A stretch of DNA of 39,874 nucleotides, from assembly GCA_015057315.1 (NCBI GenBank), contig SVER01000031.1, positions 1-39,874 of the forward strand, given 5' to 3'. The position numbers and the translations under genes are program-made. Every line of letters begins with the position of its first letter. Positions within the stretch are counted from its first letter, which is position 1. Positions 8,319 to 16,891 of this stretch are shown one piece after another. The DNA comes from Pseudobutyrivibrio ruminis. Lineage in GTDB: Bacteria; Bacillota; Clostridia; Lachnospirales; Lachnospiraceae. The notes below the pieces were generated by a model. The model searched no databases. It was not told the DNA's origin and was given only the letters and a program-made list of their open reading frames with translations.

Positions 8319-9254
8319 TTATACCCAAAGCCTAAACCAGAAATTATGGTGGGCTCTGGTGAAGTTATTCTTTTTATAAAAACTCATTCTTTTAAATTTA
8401 GATTTGCGGCCAATATCTGCAAATCTGATAAGTATGTTTTTCTTATCTACAGGTATGAAATCACCTTTGGAAAGCTCTGCTGCAAATGCTCTTGCCTCTT
8501 CAATAAAAGTTCTCTTCTTAGCAAAAATACTGCCGTTCTTGAAATCGGCAATATTACGATTCCTTTTATCCGCTTCACTTTCTGTGGTGGCTCCCATGGT
8601 ATTATGACCTGTTTGCCTGTAATACACAAGTGGTTCATCTACAGGAATGACTTTGCCTATTAAAGCTGCCACCGACAGAACCAGCGCGTCATGCATAGGT
8701 ATATTATCTAAATTAAGACCTGGCAATAATTCTATCACATAATCCCTAAGCAGGCGATTAAAACACATGGTGCACCCAGCCCCAGGATTATCAATAAGGA
8801 TTTGGGAATAAGCAATATTGGCAGGATTCCTTCCAATATATCGTATAAACGAATTAGATATAACCCTTAATGATTCATCTGTGACCCACATATCTGTAAA
8901 TACACATGCTGGTCTTTCCTCTACAGGTGCTAATGCCTCCAGAGATTTTGCAATCTTGGTAGAATGCCAAACATCATCCTGGTCACAGAACAAATAAATA
9001 TTCGCCTCAACTTGACTGAGCATCCACAAAAAATTAGCCTTGGCACTGCCAAGAGAATCGCCATGTAGAAGTCTTATTTTTTCGGGATATTTTTTGATAT
9101 AGTCATCTATTATTTCTAAGGTGGAATCCTTAGAGCCATCATCATGAACTACTATTCTAAAATCCGAAAATGTTTGATTTAGTAAGCTATCCAACTGCTG
9201 TTTTAAATAATCACCGCCATTATAAGTAGCTAGTAATACAACAATATCTTTCAT
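8319..9254 (-). CDS. Family 2 glycosyltransferase (rhamnosyltransferase-like)
   Basis: The 311-residue protein has a GT-A fold signature: VVLLATYNGGDYLKQQLDSL at the N-terminus, VVHDDGSKDST (nucleotide-binding Asp pair), and FCDQDDVW (DXD-type metal site). The DQDDVW form and the later GHNTM segment are typical of the rhamnosyl/galactofuranosyl-like GT2 subgroup. It probably adds one sugar to the lipid-linked repeat unit on the inner membrane face. The ATG overlaps the preceding stop codon as TAATG, so the two genes are translationally coupled. Confidence 0.88.
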   Translation of the reverse strand: MKDIVVLLATYNGGDYLKQQLDSLLNQTFSDFRIVVHDDGSKDSTLEIIDDYIKKYPEKIRLLHGDSLGSAKANFLWMLSQVEANIYLFCDQDDVWHSTKIAKSLEALAPVEERPACVFTDMWVTDESLRVISNSFIRYIGRNPANIAYSQILIDNPGAGCTMCFNRLLRDYVIELLPGLNLDNIPMHDALVLSVAALIGKVIPVDEPLVYYRQTGHNTMGATTESEADKRNRNIADFKNGSIFAKKRTFIEEARAFAAELSKGDFIPVDKKNILIRFADIGRKSKFKRMSFYKKNNFTRAHHNFWFRLWV

Positions 9255-10138
9255 TATCTGTTAAAACCGTAACCCGTCCCCGTCTTTTTTTTGAATTTAA
9301 GATTATCTATAAATAAGCCAAGATTTGCAAGGGAGCTTGTTATCTTACCAAGCTTGGAGCTTGCCCTAAACTGATTCTTATAGGTAATCATTTCATGTAA
9401 TGTAAAAATATCTTCTTGTTTGAAATAATCACAATCTGGTAATAAATCAAGGAAATCATATACAGAAGCGTCTGTGATATTAGTATCCTTGGATAGATTT
9501 GATTTAGTGTATCTGTGAGTATATAAAGCTTTGTCCAAATAATCAAATCTGACTCCTGCTGCAAGTAATAATAGCCACAAGTAATAATCGTCGGCGCCGT
9601 TCTTTTTAACTAAATGCTCCTGCCAAAATGCAGGTACAACATCCCTCTTAACTAAGCACTGACCAGGAGATATAATCTGGATACCTACCCTAAGATATGT
9701 GGTCAAATCACCTATCAAAGCTTTGTGATAATCATTTCTATACCAAAGCAGCTTACTTCCATCAGACTGTTCCAGGTAAGCGTTGCACACCATCACTTGG
9801 GATTTATGACTAAGTGCTGCAGCCAAAAGCTGTGCCAATGCGTCAGCCTCTAATATATCATCCTGATCCAAAAACATGATGTAATCACCAGTGGCTTCTT
9901 TTAGGCCTGCCACACGGCTGTAGTGAATGCCTTTGTTCTCAGGATTTGTGATTACCCTTAAAAAGCTTTGCTCACTATTAGGTGCTTCCAGCTTTCGCCA
10001 AGGGCTATCATTTACAAGTATAACCTCCAGACTGTGCCCTGCTTCACTAAGGGCTTTTTCGTTGGATAGCATGCTATCTACAAAACCATCCATATATTTA
10101 TCCCCTTCATAAAATGGGGTAATAACTGTTATTTTCAT
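9254..10138 (-). CDS. Family 2 glycosyltransferase
   Basis: This 294-residue GT2 enzyme has ITVITPFYEGDKYMDGFVDS at its start, VILVNDSPW in the nucleotide-binding loop and FLDQDDIL as the metal-binding DXD-type motif. NGADDYYLWLLLLAAG is a likely acceptor/catalytic-base segment. A good ribosome site (AAGGAG) precedes the ATG. It lies directly downstream of an intrinsic terminator (10164-10206), so its expression depends on read-through from the glycosylphosphotransferase gene or on an unseen promoter. Confidence 0.87.
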   Translation of the reverse strand: MKITVITPFYEGDKYMDGFVDSMLSNEKALSEAGHSLEVILVNDSPWRKLEAPNSEQSFLRVITNPENKGIHYSRVAGLKEATGDYIMFLDQDDILEADALAQLLAAALSHKSQVMVCNAYLEQSDGSKLLWYRNDYHKALIGDLTTYLRVGIQIISPGQCLVKRDVVPAFWQEHLVKKNGADDYYLWLLLLAAGVRFDYLDKALYTHRYTKSNLSKDTNITDASVYDFLDLLPDCDYFKQEDIFTLHEMITYKNQFRASSKLGKITSSLANLGLFIDNLKFKKKTGTGYGFNR

Positions 10139-10163
10139 CTTGTCTCCTTGAAAGGGATTATAT

Positions 10164-10206
10164 TAACAAAAATCCCCGTAAGGTTTATTATAACCTTTAC
10201 GGGGGT
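10164..10206 (-). terminator. Intra-locus intrinsic terminator/attenuator
   Basis: On the minus strand CCCCGTAAAGGTT (10192-10204) pairs with AACCTTACGGGG (10174-10185) around a short loop, with one bulge. It is followed by ATTTTTG. It sits between the glycosylphosphotransferase gene and the downstream glycosyltransferase on the same strand and probably lowers downstream expression. Confidence 0.7.
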
Positions 10207-10213
10207 GTTTTGT

Positions 10214-11638
10214 CTATTTAGAGCCTGAGCCTTTAAATACAACTGCCACGGTCCTAAACAAAATGTTAATATCAAGACCAAGTGACCAGTTGCGAATATA
10301 TTCTGTATCAAGTGCAACAACATCTTCAAAATCAGTGATATTGCTACGTCCTGAAACCTGCCACAAGCCTGTAAGTCCTGGACGTCCAGCCAGACGAGCC
10401 TTGTGATGCAAATCGTACTGCTCATATTCGTTCTCTGTAGGTGGTCTAGTACCTACCAAAGACATATCTCCAATTAAAACATTCCAAAACTGAGGTAACT
10501 CATCAATAGAATACTTACGAATAAAATGACCTGCTGGAAAAATTCTAGGATCATTTTCCATCTTAAACATGAGACCATTCATTTCGTTTTTATCCATCAA
10601 TTCCTTCTTGCGCTCCTCAGCATCTACATACATACTGCGGAACTTGTAAAACTTGAACTTGCGTCCGTTCTTACCTACACGTGTCTGTGAGAAGAACACT
10701 GGACCTGGCGCCTGAATCTTGATAATAGGAGCCAGGAATATAAATGCTATAGCACATAAAATCAGACCTACAAGGCTGCCAAGAATATCAACTGTTCTCT
10801 TGGCAAAGCTCTCACGGTTAGTAGCAATGTGCATACTTGTTGTCATGGTGATGTAATCACCATAGTATTCAATAGCGCGATTCTTAAGCAGATGGTCAGT
10901 ATGAATAAGTGAAATATGTACTGTACATCCTAAATCAGCAAGACGTTCTGCTAATAATTCCTCGCTATATCTGTTTTTTCCATCAATGAAAACTTCATCA
11001 ACTACATGGGTACGAATGTATTCGAAAACCGAATCACAATCTCCTACCACAGGTACTCCCTGTATTTTTTTACCAACCCAGTTCTTGTCAATAACTGCGC
11101 AACCAACAACCTTATATTCTACGTAAGGGTTGTTAGCAAGCTGACCTAAGCAGTGCTTTACAGTACCTGAATCCGCAATAACAAGCATAGATGATTTGTT
11201 AACGTCCTCCAGCTTTCTATAGCGAATAAGGCGCTTGAATAAGATTCTAAATGTAAACATGATTAATACCATAAGTGGTGCCCAGGTAAAAATCACTGCT
11301 CGTGAAATAAAACTAGAGTATCTAAATGCATACAAAAATATAAGTACTCCACAAAGGTTTACAAAAGAATGTATAACTACAGCCAAAAATTCCTGATACT
11401 TATTACGATGTACTATACCAGTATATGGATCACGAAGTGAAGCATTTAAAATACTGATAAAGATAATCATTGTAAACAAATTAGCATATACAGCTTTGTG
11501 TGGAAAATAAACATCACCAATAATTAAGCTATCGTATCTTATGTAAATTGCAATTGCCAGAGCAAGCAGCGCAGCTAAAGTATCTAGCGTAATAAAGTCC
11601 CAATGCTTTGCCCAAAATTTCTTCTTACGTTTATACAT
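10214..11638 (-). CDS. Polyprenyl glycosylphosphotransferase (initiating enzyme)
   Basis: This complete 474-residue enzyme transfers a sugar phosphate from a UDP-sugar to undecaprenyl phosphate, starting the exopolysaccharide repeat unit. The N-terminal region has about four or five membrane helices (residues 15-130). A nucleotide-binding-like domain follows (about 148-250), then the bacterial sugar transferase domain (about 280-474). That domain carries the hallmarks KRTVDILGS, FYKFRSM (near 331), SIDELPQFWNV (near 377), SLVGTRPP (near 393) and GRPGLTGLWQVSGR. Length and order fit the WbaP/CpsE/EpsE type. The gene lies 13 bases after the UDP-sugar pyrophosphorylase gene. The specific sugar cannot be assigned. 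Confidence 0.93.
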   Translation of the reverse strand: MYKRKKKFWAKHWDFITLDTLAALLALAIAIYIRYDSLIIGDVYFPHKAVYANLFTMIIFISILNASLRDPYTGIVHRNKYQEFLAVVIHSFVNLCGVLIFLYAFRYSSFISRAVIFTWAPLMVLIMFTFRILFKRLIRYRKLEDVNKSSMLVIADSGTVKHCLGQLANNPYVEYKVVGCAVIDKNWVGKKIQGVPVVGDCDSVFEYIRTHVVDEVFIDGKNRYSEELLAERLADLGCTVHISLIHTDHLLKNRAIEYYGDYITMTTSMHIATNRESFAKRTVDILGSLVGLILCAIAFIFLAPIIKIQAPGPVFFSQTRVGKNGRKFKFYKFRSMYVDAEERKKELMDKNEMNGLMFKMENDPRIFPAGHFIRKYSIDELPQFWNVLIGDMSLVGTRPPTENEYEQYDLHHKARLAGRPGLTGLWQVSGRSNITDFEDVVALDTEYIRNWSLGLDINILFRTVAVVFKGSGSK

Positions 11639-11651
11639 TAGACCCCCTAGC

Positions 11652-12875
11652 TTAAAGCACTACACCATTTTTTTTCAATAACTCTCTTGCACTATCAACT
11701 GAATCTACTCCGTGAAGATTCTTAATTGGTGCGAACTCATAGTTTCTGTCTACCTCAAATGCCAAATTGTTATCCATCATGTGAATCATATCAAGTACAA
11801 GTAACTCAAACTTGTAACCGTTAGGTTCTGTAGGAGATACCTTGTTACCATCTGCATCCACGTAAGGAATCTTCTTCTCAACTACGTGAACTACAAGATT
11901 GTTGTTAACAATTTCATCAAGCTTCTCTACTGAGAATAAGTAGTTAAGGATAACGCCATACTTGTAAAGAAGGCTTCCGTCAGCTGCCTTTGCCTCTGAC
12001 ATTTCCTTAGACATTTCGTAATATTCTACAATGCTTGGCTTGCCATCCTCAAGGCAAAGAAGTCCCATCTTCTCTGCTGGCTCAACCTTACGTACAACCT
12101 TTGAGCCAGAAACATAGTTGCCAAGAATAGTAGCACCGATGAACAATGGATCTGCAATACGCTGAAGAACATTATCAACAGCAAATACGTTAATCCATTT
12201 AACCCCTCTAGCCTCAACATCGCTCTTAAGACCAGCCTTAATCAAAGAAGCATACCAGCCGCCATTACCGTTAGGTGATGTAGCAAGTCTGCCCTCTTCT
12301 TCAAGAAGAAGCTTGCCATCATAATCAACAGCACATGCCATATCCTGAATGAAGAACTTGATGTAATCTGGATTGTAACCAAAGTAATCATGCTCAGCGA
12401 AGAAATCACGTGTTGCCTTGTCGTTCTTTTCACTTGTCATGATGTAAAGAGGTACGAATGCATCAGCTTTCTTAACTACCTCTAAAAGATTGTTGATAAG
12501 GCACTCGAAGATGTATAAATCATGAGTCTCACCAACATTGTAGCAACCCTTTGGCAAATCAAAGCCAAGACGTGTGCCCATTCCACCGGCAAGAAGTACT
12601 GCACCAACCTCGCCCTTTTTGATTGCTTCGATTCCTGCTGCCTCAAACTCAGCCTTTCTAGAGGCAATCTCTGGAAGCTCGATTGCAGGTGGCACTGCAA
12701 ACTCTCCTCTTGCATCAGCAGAATCATTACCAATAAGCTCGAAATCTGACCAATTGATATTATCAATCTGCGCTAAAAATGTTTCCTGTTGAGCCTCTGA
12801 AAGATTATCAAAGCCACGCATTACGTGTCCCTGTCCGCGACTTTCTAGAAGTTCAATTGCTTGTTCCTTTGTCAT
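11652..12875 (-). CDS. UDPGP-family UTP:sugar-1-phosphate uridylyltransferase
   Basis: The 407-residue protein belongs to the eukaryote-like UDP-GlcNAc/UDP-sugar pyrophosphorylase family. It has the nucleotide-binding signature VLLAGGMGTRLGFDLPKGCY (near residue 95), PNGNGGWYASL for uridine binding, and FAVDNVLQRIADP. It makes a UDP-sugar, probably UDP-GlcNAc or UDP-hexose, from UTP and a sugar-1-phosphate in the cytoplasm. It lies immediately upstream of the initiating glycosylphosphotransferase, which uses such a donor. A promoter is visible about 115 bases upstream, so the pair can be transcribed independently of the rest of the locus. Confidence 0.88.
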   Translation of the reverse strand: MTKEQAIELLESRGQGHVMRGFDNLSEAQQETFLAQIDNINWSDFELIGNDSADARGEFAVPPAIELPEIASRKAEFEAAGIEAIKKGEVGAVLLAGGMGTRLGFDLPKGCYNVGETHDLYIFECLINNLLEVVKKADAFVPLYIMTSEKNDKATRDFFAEHDYFGYNPDYIKFFIQDMACAVDYDGKLLLEEEGRLATSPNGNGGWYASLIKAGLKSDVEARGVKWINVFAVDNVLQRIADPLFIGATILGNYVSGSKVVRKVEPAEKMGLLCLEDGKPSIVEYYEMSKEMSEAKAADGSLLYKYGVILNYLFSVEKLDEIVNNNLVVHVVEKKIPYVDADGNKVSPTEPNGYKFELLVLDMIHMMDNNLAFEVDRNYEFAPIKNLHGVDSVDSARELLKKNGVVL

Positions 12876-12988
12876 AAAACCTATCTCCCTTTCCCATTCG
12901 TACTAAAGCGCCCATTACAGGGCATTTTTCACAGTGTAAATAATATACACCCATTTATGCAAAAAATGTGCATAAAAAAGCTAAATTT

Positions 12989-13017
12989 TTTATACGTTTT
13001 TGCCTGTATATAGCCAA
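12989..13017 (-). promoter_or_regulatory. Probable promoter for the pyrophosphorylase/glycosylphosphotransferase unit
   Basis: On the minus strand TTGGCT (13012-13017), 17 bases and TATAAA (12989-12994) form a plausible internal promoter. The leader contains a TTATGC/GCATAA inverted repeat (near 12955-12975) and a GCCC/GGGC hairpin near 12911-12926. It ends in a GGGAG-type ribosome site. Confidence 0.5.
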
Positions 13018-13046
13018 TATTTTAAGACTGTCTAGAATTCATTAAT

Positions 13047-14096
13047 CTATTTATTCTGCCTTAATTTATCCTGTTCTATTTTTCCCTTGATAATCGGTGA
13101 CACATATACCACCAATGCACAAAGCAAACAATCCATTAATAGTCTTAATACAGTAATTATTCCTAATGCCATGTATGTATTAATCTTTTCATCTAAAATA
13201 TACCAAGGCAGAGCCTTTCCTTCAACGGAATGCACACACAAGAAGTATATTGAATATCTACCTAATAATCTAAGCTTGTTAGACACATAACCTTTGAATA
13301 GATTGTTCATAACTAAAAAGATTTTTATAATTGCTGGTGGATAAAGAACGGTAAGTGGCACCAATAATGATAACAACCATTGAAATTTCTTACCGGAATA
13401 TATTATTAAAATAGTAATAACAACTGAAGCCGCAATGATTATTTTAGTTCTGGTTTTCCACTGGTTTGTAAAAAGTTTATGCTTCTTACAATAAAATCCG
13501 ATATACAGAAAGCCTAACCCAAACATCCCTCTGAAGAAGCCAAAGGGTGCACAGGTAATAAAGCTCAGTTGTAATCCAACGCAGGTAACAACCACTGCCA
13601 CTGGAATCTGGAATTTTTCTGGCACATATTTAACCAAAAGATTCATCATAATCCAGCCCCAAAACAGCGCTAATAAAAACCACAATGCTCCACAAGAATA
13701 TATTTCAACCCCCATGATATGGGTTGTATCACTAAGTCCCAGGATAAGCCCGGCAAACACCTTTAGGGTTTGTATTACAGCATTTTTTCTAGAGTAATAA
13801 AGCAAATAATGACATATACAATGAACAATGCATATACATATTGCTGTAACACAATATGGAATCAGTATTAACCTGGCTTGTTGTACTACTACTTTGGCTG
13901 TACTTTTGGATCTAAATCCATATCCACTAATCACAAAAAGCGACACCATAAACAGGCCTAATACACTTACATTCTGACCAAAATCAAAGCCAGAATATTC
14001 TTGTAATGTATGGACAAACACCACCAGTATCATGGTAATTCCTTTCAACAGGTCAAACATTCCTGCTGTATTTTTAATTTGAGTCCAATTTTTCAT
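13047..14096 (-). CDS. AT3-family membrane acyltransferase (second copy)
   Basis: This 349-residue protein has about ten membrane segments and the start of acyltransferase-3 (OafA/WecH-type) enzymes: FDLLKGITMILVVFVHT, with the basic residue and the His spaced as in the family's catalytic region. Such enzymes transfer acetyl or other acyl groups to extracytoplasmic sugars. Its N-terminus (IKNTAGMFDLLKGIT) closely matches the AT3 protein at 15733-16872, so the two are paralogues flanking the ligase and carrier-protein genes. It is the last gene of that cassette. AAGGTGAG precedes the ATG. Confidence 0.87.
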   Translation of the reverse strand: MKNWTQIKNTAGMFDLLKGITMILVVFVHTLQEYSGFDFGQNVSVLGLFMVSLFVISGYGFRSKSTAKVVVQQARLILIPYCVTAICICIVHCICHYLLYYSRKNAVIQTLKVFAGLILGLSDTTHIMGVEIYSCGALWFLLALFWGWIMMNLLVKYVPEKFQIPVAVVVTCVGLQLSFITCAPFGFFRGMFGLGFLYIGFYCKKHKLFTNQWKTRTKIIIAASVVITILIIYSGKKFQWLLSLLVPLTVLYPPAIIKIFLVMNNLFKGYVSNKLRLLGRYSIYFLCVHSVEGKALPWYILDEKINTYMALGIITVLRLLMDCLLCALVVYVSPIIKGKIEQDKLRQNK

Positions 14097-14127
14097 TTTC
14101 TCACCTTTATTAATACCAGGGAAGCTA

Positions 14128-14346
14128 TTAGAGAATCTCTAATATATCTGCTACTGTCTCAATCTCAAGTGTCTGCTGCTCTGTTATTTTTACTGAAAAT
14201 TTTCTAGAAATATTATTAAGAATTGTCATTATCTCAAGGGATGACAAATCCAAATCGTCCATTAACGAACTATCCTTTTCAATCTCATCTACAGGAATAT
14301 CTGCCACCTCTTCAATTATTTTTGCAACTACTTCAAACTTATCCAT
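14128..14346 (-). CDS. Acyl carrier protein (DltC/ACP-like)
   Basis: At 72 residues this has the size and four-helix pattern of an acyl carrier protein. The phosphopantetheine attachment segment reads DLDLSSLEIM, with Ser36 aligning to the Ser of the usual DSL motif; the preceding Asp is replaced by Ser. The protein is too divergent, and too closely linked to a ligase, to be the fatty-acid ACP. Its AGGAGG ribosome site is formed by the last two Arg codons of the ligase gene, so the two are translationally coupled. It probably carries an activated acyl group from the ligase to the AT3 proteins. Confidence 0.88.
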   Translation of the reverse strand: MDKFEVVAKIIEEVADIPVDEIEKDSSLMDDLDLSSLEIMTILNNISRKFSVKITEQQTLEIETVADILEIL

Positions 14347-14349
14347 AAT

Positions 14350-15732
14350 CTACCTCCTTATTTTTCCACTTGCAGTTTTTTCAAACTCTTTATCTTGAAA
14401 CTCAACAACATGAATCCTTTTAAAAATAGGCAAGCCTTTATTTAAATCTGATACATATTGCCGTATAGTCTCCTCATTCTCTGGCTTAGCAAATACTGCT
14501 GCAATTATTTTGTCATCCCGCTGAAAAACCTTACATTCCTTTACACCATCATTTTTGTATAAAAGATTTTCCAGTTCCTCAGGGCTTACGTTCTCACCAC
14601 CAGAAAGAATAATAAGATTTTTCTTACGTCCTGTGATATACACATATCCATCTTCATCAATGTAGCCAAGATCTCCTGTATGAACAAAACCATCTATTAA
14701 TGTTTCTTTGGTCTCATTAGGATTGTTGTAATAGCCCATCATACAGTTCCAGCTGCTGACGCAGATTTCATCATCAATAATCCGAATATCAGCGTCATTT
14801 ACTATGTGACCTACTGATGCTACTTTGTCAGTAACATTGCTGTTGTATGTAACATCTCCAAAGGTCTCAGTCATGCCGTAGAACTGGCAATAATCAATCC
14901 CATTTTCAACAAAGAAATCGATTAGCTCTTTATCCATTGGAGCACCTGTGGTTCCTACTGTTTTGATTCCACCTAAGCTTGTAACTCCGCCTCTTTTGAG
15001 ACGCTTTTTCCACAGCTTCATGGTTGCAGGTGATACAAAGGCAAAATCAATCTGAATCAGCTTCAACTCGTTTAGCATATTGCCTATATCCTGATTGATA
15101 TATGTAAGGCATCCTCTATTGCACCAGCTAAGCCAGCTACACAAGCCTGCTGCATGATAAAGAGGAAATACCAAATAAGTAGCAAGCACATCATCCTTGG
15201 ATTCATCTGACACGTATTCCTTAGGAAGAATGTTTCGCTTGCGGTCAAACAGATTCTTAAGAGAAAGCATTACACCCTTTGGCTTTCCTGTTGTGCCAGA
15301 TGTGTAGATAATCATAGCCAGGCGGTCTACATCTTCTAAATCCATTTCATGGGTGTATGCAGTGGATTCTTTGTAAGCGCAAAGCCTGTCAATCAATGGA
15401 TTGTCCATGGCAATCTTAATAACAATATCTGCATCAGAATCCTCAATTATCCCATCAATTACTTCCTGTGATTCCCTGGTATTTATAGGAATAACTACAG
15501 CCTGCCCAAGGATTAGGGCTGCCAGAATAACAAGATATTCGTAGCTATTATTTCCTATGATTGCCACATGCTTGCCACGGATATCCCCATACTCTGTCTT
15601 AAGATTTTCAAGGCACCCGCAAATCTGGTTATAATACCTCAGGTAAGTCACTTCCTGAAGGCTATCATCCTTGAAATATCTATATGCAATTCTTTCTCCA
15701 TAGCTTTTTACAGCTTCAAAAAAATCGTACAT
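14350..15732 (-). CDS. AMP-forming acyl/amino-acyl adenylating ligase
   Basis: This 460-residue member of the acyl-adenylate-forming (ANL) superfamily has the core motifs: IIYTSGTTGKPKGVML (A3, residues 141-156), QFYGMTETFG (A5), HTGDLGYIDEDGYVYITGRK (A7/A8) and TASGKIRR (A10 catalytic Lys) at the extreme C-terminus. It activates a carboxylate with ATP and, by context, loads it on the neighbouring carrier protein, as DltA does with D-alanine on DltC. It is compact compared with DltA and with acyl-CoA synthetases. The substrate cannot be read by eye. The ATG follows the AT3 stop codon with no gap. Confidence 0.9.
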   Translation of the reverse strand: MYDFFEAVKSYGERIAYRYFKDDSLQEVTYLRYYNQICGCLENLKTEYGDIRGKHVAIIGNNSYEYLVILAALILGQAVVIPINTRESQEVIDGIIEDSDADIVIKIAMDNPLIDRLCAYKESTAYTHEMDLEDVDRLAMIIYTSGTTGKPKGVMLSLKNLFDRKRNILPKEYVSDESKDDVLATYLVFPLYHAAGLCSWLSWCNRGCLTYINQDIGNMLNELKLIQIDFAFVSPATMKLWKKRLKRGGVTSLGGIKTVGTTGAPMDKELIDFFVENGIDYCQFYGMTETFGDVTYNSNVTDKVASVGHIVNDADIRIIDDEICVSSWNCMMGYYNNPNETKETLIDGFVHTGDLGYIDEDGYVYITGRKKNLIILSGGENVSPEELENLLYKNDGVKECKVFQRDDKIIAAVFAKPENEETIRQYVSDLNKGLPIFKRIHVVEFQDKEFEKTASGKIRR

Positions 15733-16872
15733 TTAACTCTCCATCTTTTTGCTATTCATGTAATCAAGCACTCTGTTTTTGATTGCTACATAAACAAAAC
15801 AAATAACAATATCTATAGCTGCACGAACGCAATACAAAAGTAAACAACCAACAGTAACATTTCCAGTCCACTTGTCAGCAAAGTAATAGTATGGAAATCC
15901 CATCATTTCTATTGTGTGGACACATAATACATAGATTGATAATCTGCCTATTTTTCTAAGGAATGATGTGATTACCCCGGAAAACCTGTTAAGGAACAAA
16001 AAGCCATATATAAGTATCAAGCCCATGTAACCATTTAAAATAATTGTGATGATACCAAATGGATAAACATTATCAGCCATTCCATCCATATAGCCTATAT
16101 ATCTCATAAATGCATTTGGAAGAAAAATAATTAGTGCCAGAATAGCTTTTACCTTTAGGCTAACACCTTCTGTAAACCACTTTTTCTTTTTAGCATGATA
16201 TCCAAGGCAAATGTAAAATGCACAAACAGCTCCTTGGGAAATACACCATGGAACAGTATTTCCAAGGCTAAGCAACCAGCCCACAAAAGCCACACCGATT
16301 GATGCATACCATAAAAATTCATCTGGCACATAAGTAAGCAATATATTGAAAATAATTAATCCCCAAAATAATGAGAGCACAAACCATATTGGACCACAGG
16401 AGAAAATTTTCACATCAAAGTAATAGCTGGTCTTTGAAAGGCCAAGTAAAAATCCACCTGCAATCCTACATGTTTCTTTAATAGAACCTGGTAAATATCT
16501 GTACAGGGTGTAATGGGTGCATAAATGCAAAGCAACTGTAAGTGCTGCAGTAATCAAGTATGGTATCAACAATGTGTTAGCCTGCTTTTTAAAAGATTTA
16601 CCTATACCCATTTTTCGCATTCCATATCCACTTACTATAAAAAACGCAGGCATAAGGGAATGTGCAAAAATACTGTAAACAGTCAAAGCTATATGTGGCA
16701 GTAAATGCATGTTAATCATTGCATCTAAATCTGCCTGATATGTATTCTTAAAAATAAAAGAATTTGGGAACAATGCGTAGGTATGAACATATATAACCAT
16801 AAGCATTGTTATACCTTTTATTAGATCAAACATTCCTGCAGTATTTTTTATTTTAAATTTATTCTCGCTCAT
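15733..16872 (-). CDS. AT3-family membrane acyltransferase (first copy)
   Basis: The 379-residue integral membrane protein shows about ten hydrophobic segments and the AT3 N-terminal signature FDLIKGITMLMVIYVHT. It should move an acyl group across or at the membrane on to a sugar of the polymer. It is paralogous to the protein at 13047-14096 and abuts the ligase gene without a gap. In the order AT3, ligase, ACP, AT3 it may receive acyl groups from the carrier protein rather than from acetyl-CoA; this is inference. GGAG lies six bases before the ATG. Confidence 0.88.
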   Translation of the reverse strand: MSENKFKIKNTAGMFDLIKGITMLMVIYVHTYALFPNSFIFKNTYQADLDAMINMHLLPHIALTVYSIFAHSLMPAFFIVSGYGMRKMGIGKSFKKQANTLLIPYLITAALTVALHLCTHYTLYRYLPGSIKETCRIAGGFLLGLSKTSYYFDVKIFSCGPIWFVLSLFWGLIIFNILLTYVPDEFLWYASIGVAFVGWLLSLGNTVPWCISQGAVCAFYICLGYHAKKKKWFTEGVSLKVKAILALIIFLPNAFMRYIGYMDGMADNVYPFGIITIILNGYMGLILIYGFLFLNRFSGVITSFLRKIGRLSIYVLCVHTIEMMGFPYYYFADKWTGNVTVGCLLLYCVRAAIDIVICFVYVAIKNRVLDYMNSKKMES

Positions 16873-16891
16873 ATTTTCTCCGTAATAATAT

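Noticed and set aside
10135..10425. Minus-strand ORF of 96 codons
   Set aside because: Out-of-frame shadow of the glycosylphosphotransferase 3' end; it also crosses the intrinsic terminator.
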